Positions 18,601-27,203 of a DNA stretch of 64,000 nt are shown here, piece after piece. The number at the start of each line of letters is the position of its first letter. The first letter of the stretch is position 1. The DNA comes from JAQUCI01 sp034932685. Lineage in GTDB: Bacteria; Bacillota_I; Bacilli_A; Erysipelotrichales; Erysipelotrichaceae. The translations under genes were made by a program, and so were the position numbers. The notes under the pieces were generated by a model. That model was not told the DNA's origin, ran no database searches, and was given only the letters and a program-made list of their open reading frames with translations. The stretch spans positions 1-64,000 of the forward strand of contig JAYFOM010000008.1 in the NCBI GenBank assembly GCA_034932685.1. Reading direction: 5' to 3'.

Positions 18601-18837
18601 AAAAAGAAAATCTCTGAAGGTTCAAATGAAATCTTAGAATCCATCCGTAAAGGTCATGTGACTTATGTGATCAATACGGTATCAAATAGTAATCCACAAC
18701 ATTCAAAAGATGGCTATTTGATTCGACGTTGTGCGGTAGAGAACAATATTACCGTATTTACTTCATTGGATACTGTTAACGTATTGCTAGATGTATTAGA
18801 AGAAATAACAATGGGGGTGTCAACGATTGATGAATAA
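15661..18837 (+). CDS. carB: Carbamoyl phosphate synthase large subunit CarB
   Basis: A 1058-residue large subunit with the duplicated ATP-grasp architecture. The halves begin at [21 protein letters not shown] and at the later [20 protein letters not shown], and an MGS-like allosteric domain occupies the last 130 residues. It makes carbamoyl phosphate from bicarbonate, ammonia and two ATP. ATG 15661 lies one base after the carA stop and gives the standard start [11 protein letters not shown]. The C-terminal domain suggests nucleotide control of activity. Confidence 0.96.
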   Translation: [1058 protein letters not shown]

Positions 18838-19579
18838 ATCACGCATTCAAGAATATCAGATTATCACAAATGAGTTAATTGCACATAATGTTTACAAGAT
18901 GAGCTTATTTGGTGATAATACATGGATCACAAAACCTGGCCAATTTATGAATATTGAGATTGATAATGCTTATCTTAAGCGACCAATTAGTATATGTGAA
19001 GTAATTAATGATGGTTTAGTGATCATTTATAAAGTTGTTGGTTTTGGAACTAAGCAGTTAGCTACTAAACAAAAAGGTGATAGGATTAAAGCCTTGATTG
19101 GTTTAGGCAACGGTTTTACGATCAAAAATGAACACGAAGTATTGATCATTGGTGGAGGTGTTGGGGTTCCACCACTTTATGGTTTGAGTCAAGAATTAGT
19201 AAAACAAAAAATTAAATTAAGAGTTGTCTTGGGCTTTAACTCTAAAGATGATGTATTCTATGAATCTGAGTTTAAAGCATTAGCTGCTGAGGTTATCATT
19301 GTTACAGTTGATGGAACTTATAGTGAAAAAGGTTATGTCAGTGATGTTATTAAAAAAGCTAATTGGGATAATTTATATTACTATGCTTGTGGTCCTGAAC
19401 CGATGCTAAAAGCTGTATATCGACAAGTAAAAGCAGATGGACAACTAAGCTTTGAAGCTCGCATGGGATGCGGCTTTGGCGCTTGTATGGGTTGTAGTTG
19501 TGAGACACTAACTGGTTATAAACGCATTTGTGTTGAAGGACCAATTATGGAATCAAAGGAGTTGTTATGGAAAGATTAA
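18830..19579 (+). CDS. pyrK: Dihydroorotate dehydrogenase electron transfer subunit PyrK
   Basis: A 249-residue FAD and [2Fe-2S] protein that passes electrons from the PyrD flavin to NAD. It shows an FAD-binding barrel (LKRPISICEV), the nucleotide motif VLIIGGGVGVPPLYGL, and a C-terminal cluster-binding region with closely spaced cysteines in MGCGFGACMGCSCET plus a later ICVEG. ATG 18830 overlaps the end of carB by 8 bases, and GGGGGTG serves as the ribosome binding site. It implies that PyrD is the class 1B, NAD-dependent type. Confidence 0.95.
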   Translation: MNKSRIQEYQIITNELIAHNVYKMSLFGDNTWITKPGQFMNIEIDNAYLKRPISICEVINDGLVIIYKVVGFGTKQLATKQKGDRIKALIGLGNGFTIKNEHEVLIIGGGVGVPPLYGLSQELVKQKIKLRVVLGFNSKDDVFYESEFKALAAEVIIVTVDGTYSEKGYVSDVIKKANWDNLYYYACGPEPMLKAVYRQVKADGQLSFEARMGCGFGACMGCSCETLTGYKRICVEGPIMESKELLWKD

Positions 19580-20481
19580 AAGTTGAATTATGTGGCTTAA
19601 CCCTTGATAATCCAGTTATTCCAGCTAGCGGTACTTTTGGCTTTGGTTATGAGTTTACTCAGTTCTATGATATCAATATCTTAGGCTCTATTGCGGTTAA
19701 AGGAACAACCAAAGATGCTCGGTTTGGAAACCCATTACCAAGGATAGCAGAGTGTGATCGAGGAATGATAAACTCCATTGGCTTACAAAATCCTGGGATT
19801 AATAAAGTGGTAAGCGAAGAATTCAGTAAGCTTAAAGCCGTTTATCAAAAAAAGATTATCGCTAATATATCAGGCTTTAGTATCGAAGAATACGTTGAGT
19901 GTGCCATGAAAATGGATCAAGCTGACATTGTGGGAATTATTGAAGTCAATGTTTCTTGTCCTAATATCCACAAGGGTGGTATGAGTTTTGGGACTGACCC
20001 AATCCTAGTTGAAAAAATCACTAAAGCTGTAAAAAGCGTCACCAAAAAACCAATTTTTATTAAATTATCACCAAACGTAACTGATATTGTGGTTATTGCC
20101 CAAGCAGCGCAAAGTGGTGGCGCGGATGGAATTTCCTTGATCAACACCTTACTCGGCGCACGTTTTGATTTGAAAACTGGTAAACCAATTATTAAGAATA
20201 TAATGGGTGGTTTTAGTGGACCTGCCATCAAACCAGTTGCTTTAAGAATGGTATATCAAGTTTATCAAGCCTGTAGATTGCCAATTATTGGTATTGGTGG
20301 TATTAGTTGTGCAGAAGATGTTATTGAATTTATGAGTGCTGGTGCCACAGCCATTCAAGTTGGCTCAGAAAATTGTCGCAACCCATACGTTTGTAAAGAG
20401 ATTATCGAAAATTTACCAATAGTTATGGATCAATATGAAATAAGATCACTAAAAGAGATCATCGGGAGGGCTCATTTATGA
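19567..20481 (+). CDS. pyrD: Dihydroorotate dehydrogenase class 1B catalytic subunit PyrD
   Basis: A 304-residue FMN barrel enzyme oxidising dihydroorotate to orotate. The catalytic cysteine lies in IIEVNVSCPNIHKGG, as in classes 1A/1B rather than the serine of class 2. NPVIPASGTFGFGYE and PIIGIGGI are further landmarks. It overlaps pyrK by 13 bases, consistent with a heteromeric PyrD-PyrK complex translated in step. Confidence 0.96.
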   Translation: MERLKVELCGLTLDNPVIPASGTFGFGYEFTQFYDINILGSIAVKGTTKDARFGNPLPRIAECDRGMINSIGLQNPGINKVVSEEFSKLKAVYQKKIIANISGFSIEEYVECAMKMDQADIVGIIEVNVSCPNIHKGGMSFGTDPILVEKITKAVKSVTKKPIFIKLSPNVTDIVVIAQAAQSGGADGISLINTLLGARFDLKTGKPIIKNIMGGFSGPAIKPVALRMVYQVYQACRLPIIGIGGISCAEDVIEFMSAGATAIQVGSENCRNPYVCKEIIENLPIVMDQYEIRSLKEIIGRAHL

Positions 20482-21188
20482 AAGACGTTATTATCGCCTG
20501 TGATTTTTCCAGTAAGGAAGAAACACTCCATTTTTTAGATCAGTTCAAAGATGTTAAACCATTTGTAAAGATTGGCATGGAATTATACTATAGCGAAGGT
20601 CCAAGTATTGTACAGATAATAAAAGATCGTGGTCACAAGATATTTTTAGATCTTAAACTGCACGACATTCCCAACACCGTTTATAAAGCGATGAAGACAC
20701 TAGGTAAACTGCAGGTTGATATGACTAATGTTCATGCCTCAGGTACGATTCAAATGATGGCAATGGCACGTCAAGCACTCGATGAAACTAGTCCTAAAAC
20801 CATTTTACTAGCTGTAACGCAGCTTACTAGTACAACCGAGGAAGTAATGCATGAAGAATTATGGATCGATCATCCACTTGAAGATGTAGTACTACACTAC
20901 GCTAAGAATGCATATCTTGCAAAGCTTAATGGTGTAGTATGTAGTCCTTTAGAAGCGAAACTGATCCATCAGAACATGCCTGAAAGCTTTGTCAGCGTCA
21001 CGCCTGGTATACGGTTTAGTGATAGTGTTAAAGATGATCAAGCAAGAATCACAACACCACTTAGTGCAAGAACAATAGGTTCTTCCTATATTGTGGTTGG
21101 TAGACCAATAACGGCAGCTGTTAATCCAGTGACCGCTTATCAGCGTTGTGTTCAAGAATTTGTTAAGGGGGAAATATGGAAAGATTAA
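20478..21188 (+). CDS. pyrF: Orotidine 5'-phosphate decarboxylase PyrF
   Basis: A 236-residue barrel enzyme making UMP from OMP. The catalytic Asp-Lys-Asp array is seen in IFLDLKLHDIPNTV, with VTPGIR near the C-terminus and IVVGRPIT in the phosphate-binding region. It starts at an ATGA overlap with pyrD and overlaps pyrE by 13 bases, so the last genes of the operon are translationally coupled. Confidence 0.96.
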   Translation: MKDVIIACDFSSKEETLHFLDQFKDVKPFVKIGMELYYSEGPSIVQIIKDRGHKIFLDLKLHDIPNTVYKAMKTLGKLQVDMTNVHASGTIQMMAMARQALDETSPKTILLAVTQLTSTTEEVMHEELWIDHPLEDVVLHYAKNAYLAKLNGVVCSPLEAKLIHQNMPESFVSVTPGIRFSDSVKDDQARITTPLSARTIGSSYIVVGRPITAAVNPVTAYQRCVQEFVKGEIWKD

Positions 21189-21817
21189 TCGCTAAAGATC
21201 TATTAAGTATTCAAGCTGTATTCTTACGTCCAGATCAACCATTTATATGGGCATCTGGAATTAAAAGTCCTATTTATTGTGATAATCGTTTAACTTTAAG
21301 TTATCCTTTAGTTCGAAGAAATATCGAACAAGCATTAGCTAAGATTATCAAGCAACACTATCCTGAATGCCAAATGGTGATGGGTACCGCTACTGCTGGC
21401 ATTGCACATGCGGCTTTGGTTGCAGAAATTCTTGATCTACCAATGGGTTATGTACGAGCCAGTAGTAAAGAACATGGTCGAAATAATCAAATCGAAGGCA
21501 AATGCGATGCTAACACCAAAGTAGTTGTGATAGAAGATTTAATCTCTACAGCTGGAAGTAGTTTAGAAGTTGTTCAAGTCTTAAAAGATAATGGTATTGA
21601 TGTTTTAGGTATCGCCTCAATCTTTACCTATGGTATGAAAAAAGGGATTGAAAGATTAGCTAGTGCGCAAGTTAGAAATATTTCCGCTACAAATCTTGAT
21701 ACATTACTAGAAGTAGCGGTTGAAATGGGTTATATTAAACCACAAGATCAAAGTCGTCTATTAGCCTTCCGTGATAATCCTAGTGATGAATCTTGGATGA
21801 ATCAATCAGCTCTTTAA
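21176..21817 (+). CDS. pyrE: Orotate phosphoribosyltransferase PyrE
   Basis: A 213-residue type I phosphoribosyltransferase converting orotate and PRPP to OMP. The PRPP-binding loop is VVVIEDLISTAGSSLEVV, and RASSKEHGRNNQIEG forms the flexible catalytic loop. It is the last gene of the pyrimidine operon and is followed by a clear terminator. Its start lies inside pyrF, with AAGGGGG upstream. Confidence 0.96.
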   Translation: MERLIAKDLLSIQAVFLRPDQPFIWASGIKSPIYCDNRLTLSYPLVRRNIEQALAKIIKQHYPECQMVMGTATAGIAHAALVAEILDLPMGYVRASSKEHGRNNQIEGKCDANTKVVVIEDLISTAGSSLEVVQVLKDNGIDVLGIASIFTYGMKKGIERLASAQVRNISATNLDTLLEVAVEMGYIKPQDQSRLLAFRDNPSDESWMNQSAL

Positions 21818-22205
21818 ATATATAAAAATCGCTAAATCTTCATAAATAAAGTTAATCAAACAATACTTACTGTCACTTAAAACACCACAGTCATTAGTGG
21901 TGTTTTAGTTATATTTATCTCTAATTCAGCGTCTTTATATATAATGAATTAAATGGTAAGGATATTATGTTCACAGCTATATAATCAATAAACTACATAG
22001 ACAGTAATGTGTCATAGAATAATTTTCTTCCAACTTTTTATTGATGAGAATCTAATGTATAATGAAATAAATAAAGATTTAACACTAATTTAAACCCGTT
22101 TGATGATGTTGATATTCATTCACACTGTAAAAGCTCCCCACTAATAATCATATGACTTAAACTCTCTAAAACAAACCAAGTACATAACTTTATAGGAGAA
22201 TAAAA
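21818..22205. other. Intergenic gap between the pyr operon and the TspO-like gene
   Basis: This 388-base gap holds the pyrE terminator near its left end. The remaining roughly 300 A+T-rich bases contain TATAAT-like stretches, for example around 22058, but no convincing paired -35. I see no reading frame with a ribosome binding site. A promoter for the downstream gene must lie here but cannot be fixed by eye. Confidence 0.5.
21879..21906 (+). terminator. Terminator of the pyrimidine operon
   Basis: AAAACACCAC (21879-21888) pairs with GTGGTGTTTT (21897-21906) across an 8-base loop, and the 3' arm itself ends in the T-run. It lies about 60 bases past the pyrE stop. Confidence 0.8.
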
Positions 22206-22976
22206 ATGAAGAATTCACCAAAAGCTTGGCTTAATGCACTATTTTTTGTCATTACATTACTAATTAACACCCTTGGTGCTATTGGGATTATTAATGGCTT
22301 GACCCAAAAACAAGTTTCTGACATGTATCCAACATTGATAACACCAAGTTCTATTACTTTTAGTATATGGGGTATTATCTATGTCTTACTACTTATATCA
22401 ATTTTATTGATTATAATAAAAAGACACGACTCATATTACCAAATGATGAAAGAAAGAATTTCTGGGTTATTTATCTTATCTTCTATCTTTAATTGTTTGT
22501 GGATAATCAGCTTTTCTTATTTATACCTAGAGTTATCGGTTCTATTTATCTTTGCATTAACAATAACTATCGTATTGATTTGTAAAATACTCTTTGACTA
22601 TGATCATCGTCATCGCTTTTTACTTGCGTTAACATTTGGATTATACGCTGGTTGGTTGGTCATTGCCACTGTTGTAAATGTTGCTGCGACATTAGTTAAA
22701 ATTGAATGGAACAGCTTTGGTTTAAGTCATGAAATTATAACAATAGTTGTTTTAGCAGCTGCGATACTTATCGTTATCTTGATTACAGCAAGCATAAGAA
22801 ACGCTGCTTTTCCATTACCGATTGCTTGGGCTTATTTTGGTATCTATCAATCACTTACAATTCAACCACAATCGACATTGCTTGCAACAATAGTCTTAGC
22901 TGGATGCGCTATTTTAGTAGTCGTTGCTCTAATAAATTATTATCGCAATCAGTTTGCGATATTACCTAAAATATAA
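22206..22976 (+). CDS. TspO/MBR-like multi-pass membrane protein
   Basis: A 256-residue protein made almost wholly of hydrophobic helices, perhaps seven or eight. The segment PTLITPSSITFSIWGIIYVLL, followed by later SFSYLYLELSVLF and AWAYFGIYQSL, resembles TspO/MBR (tryptophan-rich sensory) relatives found in Bacillota, which are longer than the 160-residue core family. TspO proteins bind porphyrins or similar ligands, but the function of this branch is not established. TAGGAG precedes the ATG. Confidence 0.7.
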   Translation: MKNSPKAWLNALFFVITLLINTLGAIGIINGLTQKQVSDMYPTLITPSSITFSIWGIIYVLLLISILLIIIKRHDSYYQMMKERISGLFILSSIFNCLWIISFSYLYLELSVLFIFALTITIVLICKILFDYDHRHRFLLALTFGLYAGWLVIATVVNVAATLVKIEWNSFGLSHEIITIVVLAAAILIVILITASIRNAAFPLPIAWAYFGIYQSLTIQPQSTLLATIVLAGCAILVVVALINYYRNQFAILPKI

Positions 22977-22978
22977 CA

Positions 22979-23018
22979 TAAAAAAACAAGGTGCTTATCG
23001 CACCTTTTGTTTTCCATA
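22979..23018. terminator. Bidirectional terminator between convergent genes
   Basis: AAAACAAGGTGC and GCACCTTTTGTTTT form a hairpin with loop TTATC, with A and T tracts on both sides. The stem overlaps the last codons of the leftward GGDEF gene, whose stop TTA (minus-strand TAA) lies in the loop. Confidence 0.75.
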
Positions 23019-23906
23019 TACTTTGTTTCTTTTACCTTTTGCCTTATACATATAACCATCAACTCTTGAAATTAATGCGTCGCAACTTTCGTTTGAATTA
23101 ACATCAAATGTGCCCACTCCAATGCTCGCTGTTACTTTTATGCTTTTGTGTTCATAGTTAACTTTGTTATCTTCGATCAGTATTCGTAAACGCTCCGCTA
23201 TTTCTAAAGCTGTTTTATAATCGGTTTCTGGTAAACAAACAATAAACTCATCACCACCATAACGTCCAACAATATCGTACAATCGTAAATTATCGACTAA
23301 CGTTTTAGTGAAGCTTTTGATAACAGCATCACCACAACTATGACCACAATGATCATTAACTAGTTTTAAATGATCTATATCCAGAAGCATCAAGCTTAAG
23401 CTTTTCATACTACGCTTTGCTCGAGCTATTTCGTGCTCTAAGCTATCAATCAGGGCTCTACGATTATATATTCCCGTTAAATAGTCTATATAAGCATAAC
23501 GTCTTTCTTGTTCTTTTGCTTCCTGATAAAGGCTATTATCACGAATTATCAATACGGTACGTGTTTTCTTCTCATCATCTATAAAAATAGCTGAACTGGT
23601 ATCACCTGGAAATGTCTCACCGTTTCTTCTTTTATAATTAAGTTCAACCCTAGCATACCCATGGATAGTTCGTTGTTCTAGTGCTGGAGCTAAGCGAATA
23701 TCTGATTTATCAACTAGCCCGCATCTTCCAAGTCTACATATTTCTTCCTCTGTGTACTGAAACATGTTGATAGCCGCTTGATTAGCCCGATAGACACAGC
23801 CATCAGGACTTGTTAATAGGATTGCATCTAAACTTTTTTCAAAAATAAAGCGATAAAAACTATCGATACTCATATTGTTATCACAAACTCCTTCTATTAC
23901 TAACAT
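22995..23906 (-). CDS. PAS-GGDEF diguanylate cyclase
   Basis: A protein of up to 303 residues with one PAS domain (about 15-125) and a GGDEF domain (about 135-300). GGDEF is intact at residues 217-221, and the inhibitory-site motif RLYD (RxxD) is at 208-211. It therefore looks like a feedback-inhibited cyclic di-GMP synthase, unlike the larger GGDEF protein at 10-12 kb. The start is uncertain. The first ATG lacks a ribosome binding site, and a second ATG at codon 12 has AAGGAG rather far upstream. Confidence 0.88.
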   Translation of the reverse strand: MLVIEGVCDNNMSIDSFYRFIFEKSLDAILLTSPDGCVYRANQAAINMFQYTEEEICRLGRCGLVDKSDIRLAPALEQRTIHGYARVELNYKRRNGETFPGDTSSAIFIDDEKKTRTVLIIRDNSLYQEAKEQERRYAYIDYLTGIYNRRALIDSLEHEIARAKRSMKSLSLMLLDIDHLKLVNDHCGHSCGDAVIKSFTKTLVDNLRLYDIVGRYGGDEFIVCLPETDYKTALEIAERLRILIEDNKVNYEHKSIKVTASIGVGTFDVNSNESCDALISRVDGYMYKAKGKRNKVYGKQKVR

Positions 23907-24006
23907 AGCAAGTATTTGAGAAAGTAATAAAGCTATGAAAATAACACTGAAAAATAAGTAATGACGAGTAATAATTCAAAAGCCGATACATTTGTTATCT
24001 ATAAGT

Positions 24007-24408
24007 TTATATTAATCCTCTTTCTTCAAATTTTCTATTGCTTTTTAATCTCATATTAACTTCATTTTCAATACTTGCACGTGCAATTATCATAGCCTTA
24101 TACATGTTTTCAAATCTAATGTAATAAGCTTCTCTATTAGCTAATTTACTCATTGCCTTATCACATTTATTGATGATTGAAGTTATAGGTATAGTTGCTT
24201 GTTGAAGTTCTTCAATATCAAGTTGATAAAAACTGATATCATCATTCAATATCGCTTTAGCGATACTTAGGGCATGGATCCTATTCTCTAACAAGCTATA
24301 CTGTGGTGTTTGTTTTAAAAGCTTAGCTTGTGATTTTTGACAACGATCAATACATGCAAAAAGTATTCTTAGTGTCTCATTTATTTCTTTATTACTAAAT
24401 TGATTCAT
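24007..24408 (-). CDS. Small helical protein of unknown function
   Basis: A 133-residue, probably all-helical, charged cytoplasmic protein that I do not recognise. It has no signal peptide, membrane segment or metal motif. GAGG precedes the ATG at the right distance. It lies about 105 bases after the HerA-like ATPase gene on the same strand and could be co-transcribed with it, so a link to that ATPase is a weak contextual guess. Confidence 0.6.
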   Translation of the reverse strand: MNQFSNKEINETLRILFACIDRCQKSQAKLLKQTPQYSLLENRIHALSIAKAILNDDISFYQLDIEELQQATIPITSIINKCDKAMSKLANREAYYIRFENMYKAMIIARASIENEVNMRLKSNRKFEERGLI

Positions 24409-24514
24409 CTTAACCTCTTTGATTACATATTAAAATATCATTTTTATATGTTGATGACAACATATCACTTATTGTTTTGTGAATCTTTTTTTCAATTCAA
24501 CAAAGTTTTGATCA

Positions 24515-26908
24515 TTAAAGTTGCGGTTGCCAAGCAAGTCCAAATAATCTGATTGTTATATCAGTTGATACTGCTCGTATCTCTATTTTATCAAAGCGCT
24601 CATTTAACATATCATACTGTTTAGTAATATTGCTTAATTCTCTTTCGAGTTCATTTTTAAGCTCATTTAACTGTTGTTGTATTGATGCTAAATTGTCTTG
24701 GGCAGCATTGATGCTTTGTCCACTTGATAATGCTCTTGAAGTACTTCTTACTGCTGTTTTTACGCGATTTACTGATGTTGTAGTTATCTTTTTTGTACCA
24801 AACAAAGCACCAAGTACCGCATTGCCAGCTGACAAGGCCGCATCCATTTTCCTTTGACTAGCTAAGGAGCTTTCTTTTTCAATCGCCAATTCTGCTCTTC
24901 TTTGACGATCTTCTAGTGTATTAAGTTTTGTAGCATATTTTTTCTTCATATTATCCATTGCTATATCACGTTGTTCATGCGCAATATGTTGAATCCTGAT
25001 TCTAAAATCACGTTCATCCTCATCAGGCTCAGATGCTAATTTAAGCGTTGGACTATATAGTAGTTGCAGTGTTTGATTAGTTCTAATGTATTGATTCAAT
25101 AAACGCTTCCATTGATCATAATTTTTAATATCAGTAACCGCATTAGGACATGCACTGAAACTAGCATTATCATAAGGTCTATCTTGTAAATCACCAATCA
25201 CGATATCAAGTATCTCAGATTCATTCCAATCAAGCACTAGTGGACCATTATGAACTGGTGTTACCATAATCAGTTGTTTGATTGTTGAAAGCTTATATTT
25301 TGCGTCTTTATACATCACTTCTACTACTCCTATTATATTAGGAGTATATACAATATCACTTGTCGTATAACCTTTTGGGGGCAAATAAACCTGATTTATA
25401 GCTGGTGGTAAAACCGGTGCTTGCTTACTACCTTGAAAACTAGCTGTTTGTGTCATTTGTGGTTTATTTTCATTTGATCTAAAGACAAGATTACTAGATG
25501 TTATATTCGCCTTAGGTAATGACATTATCTGATCTTTTGTTAATGGTCCAGCTAAATAAGATAGTACCCATCTTGTACTAAATATCTTCGCCTCATCATT
25601 ATGGACACTATGTAAGTAGAAAACTCTTTGTGCAAGACCTGCTAGGGTCTTCTCTGTTTTAGCTTTATTAAAATTACTTCCAGCGGCTGCTCCTTCAAGA
25701 CCCGCCATAACTCTTTCTTTGTCTCTTTCTGTTTGTAAGCGGCCGATAAACCATGTTCCAGCATTAGATAGTGCTTTATAATCAAGGTCCACTGGATTTT
25801 GGGTTGATAATACTAAACCTAACCCAAAAGCACGCGCTTGCTTAAGCAGGGTCAATAATGGAAGTTTTGATGGTGGATTAGCTGTAGGTGGAAGATAGCC
25901 AAATAGTTCATCCATATATAACATCGCACGTAAACTACCAGTTCCCGGTTGACTTCGCACCCATGATAAAACTTCATTTAATAACATTGTCACAAAAAAC
26001 ATTCTTTCGCTATCACTTAAATGAGCAATTGAAAATACTGATACCCTCGCTTTTCCCTTTTCATCATAAAGAAAGTTATCAATATCAAGTGCTTCACCTT
26101 CCATCCAAGTTTTAAAACTTGGTGAGGCTAAAAGATTGTTTAACATCATTGCAAGTGCAAATCGATCTTTTGAAGAATAGAAATTTTCTAAGCTCAACAC
26201 ACCTACTTTATCCATTGGCGGATTTTGGATAGCCATGATCAAATCGGCCAAACTTAAATCTTGTCCACTCATCCAAACATGTTCAAGTATGTTGGCAATC
26301 AAAATATTTTCGCGACTTGTAAAGCTATCACCAGTAATACCAATTAAAGATAATAAACTGGTAGTTGTTATGTTGATTCTTTCCCTAAAAGCATCGCTAT
26401 CGTTGATAACTTCTGGTTTTGGTGCATTGAAAGATTTTAATACCGACACATTTATTCCTGCAAAGCCGCCTGGTGTAAAGATTCTTACACTAGCAGCGTT
26501 TCTAAATCGCTCTATTCTATCTTTACTCTGTCCCCAATCACTTAACCCTTTTTCCCATAACTGTGCTTGCGCTTGGGCATACTCATCTGGTGTCATTGCT
26601 TTATTACTAGCTTCTTGAAGATTGATCCACGGTCTAAAATCTTCTTTTGTTAATTGTGGAAAAGTAAGTGCTAAGTTAGTAAGATCTCCTTTGGGATCAA
26701 TTGCGATAACTGGAATATCATCAATAGCAGCTTCTTCGATCATGCCAATACCAAGACCTGTTTTCCCACTGCCTGTCATCCCAATGATAACAGCGTGTGT
26801 TGTTAGATCTTTTGATTTCAATAAGATCATGTCTTCTTGAAGTTTTTTTGATTCTATATCATATTCTTTTCCTAAATAAAACACTCCTAGTTTCTCAAAT
26901 TCTTGCAT
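24515..26908 (-). CDS. HerA-like/DUF853-type ATPase with C-terminal coiled coil
   Basis: A 797-residue P-loop protein of the FtsK-HerA group. Walker A is GMTGSGKT at residues 43-50, Walker B is in LRAMLYMDELFGYLPP, and a conserved QARAFGLGLVLSTQNPVDLDYKALSNAGTWFIGRL block (sensor region) follows. After about residue 600 come charged, heptad-like segments rich in Glu, Arg and Gln, suggesting a coiled coil. Such ATPases act on DNA or on large assemblies, and the specific role is unknown. It follows the barstar-like gene by 25 bases. Confidence 0.8.
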   Translation of the reverse strand: MQEFEKLGVFYLGKEYDIESKKLQEDMILLKSKDLTTHAVIIGMTGSGKTGLGIGMIEEAAIDDIPVIAIDPKGDLTNLALTFPQLTKEDFRPWINLQEASNKAMTPDEYAQAQAQLWEKGLSDWGQSKDRIERFRNAASVRIFTPGGFAGINVSVLKSFNAPKPEVINDSDAFRERINITTTSLLSLIGITGDSFTSRENILIANILEHVWMSGQDLSLADLIMAIQNPPMDKVGVLSLENFYSSKDRFALAMMLNNLLASPSFKTWMEGEALDIDNFLYDEKGKARVSVFSIAHLSDSERMFFVTMLLNEVLSWVRSQPGTGSLRAMLYMDELFGYLPPTANPPSKLPLLTLLKQARAFGLGLVLSTQNPVDLDYKALSNAGTWFIGRLQTERDKERVMAGLEGAAAGSNFNKAKTEKTLAGLAQRVFYLHSVHNDEAKIFSTRWVLSYLAGPLTKDQIMSLPKANITSSNLVFRSNENKPQMTQTASFQGSKQAPVLPPAINQVYLPPKGYTTSDIVYTPNIIGVVEVMYKDAKYKLSTIKQLIMVTPVHNGPLVLDWNESEILDIVIGDLQDRPYDNASFSACPNAVTDIKNYDQWKRLLNQYIRTNQTLQLLYSPTLKLASEPDEDERDFRIRIQHIAHEQRDIAMDNMKKKYATKLNTLEDRQRRAELAIEKESSLASQRKMDAALSAGNAVLGALFGTKKITTTSVNRVKTAVRSTSRALSSGQSINAAQDNLASIQQQLNELKNELERELSNITKQYDMLNERFDKIEIRAVSTDITIRLFGLAWQPQL

Positions 26909-26933
26909 GATGCCTCCTTTATCAGCCAGTTTC

Positions 26934-27203
26934 TTATATCAAATTGATAATAACATTACTATTTATCTTAGCTGCATCATTAAATACAGCTAATAAATTA
27001 TCAGTGTACTCCGCAAGATAATATCTAATATCATCAAGATGATTTATATTAATTTGTGTCTTTTCATTAACAGCAACTAAAACATCACGCAACCCGTCAA
27101 GACTATCACCATGATATTGTGACAATTGCATCATATCGGCTATGTATAAGTGCGTTGCGAGTTTTGAAGTCATTTGTTTACCGTCAAGAACAATTTCTTT
27201 CAT
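26934..27203 (-). CDS. Barstar-like protein
   Basis: An 89-residue protein, the length of Bacillus barstar, with the family fold pattern: MKEIVLDGKQM at the start, then QYHGDSLDGLRDVL, then a final VIINLI strand. Asp36 and Asp40 match the two aspartates of barstar that contact barnase, while the tryptophan between them is Arg here. ATG 27203 is chosen because AAGAGG lies 5 bases before it. An in-frame TTG upstream is less likely. Barstar proteins inhibit secreted ribonucleases, but no barnase-like gene is visible in this window. Confidence 0.75.
   Translation of the reverse strand: MKEIVLDGKQMTSKLATHLYIADMMQLSQYHGDSLDGLRDVLVAVNEKTQININHLDDIRYYLAEYTDNLLAVFNDAAKINSNVIINLI

Noticed and set aside
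26235..26840. Long plus-strand frames opposite the HerA-like ATPase
   Set aside because: They are complementary shadows of the P-loop gene with no ribosome binding site and no recognisable protein pattern.
24515..26908. HerA-like ATPase as a conjugation or FtsK protein
   Set aside because: It lacks FtsK-type membrane helices and the gamma domain, and there are no relaxase or type IV secretion genes near it.
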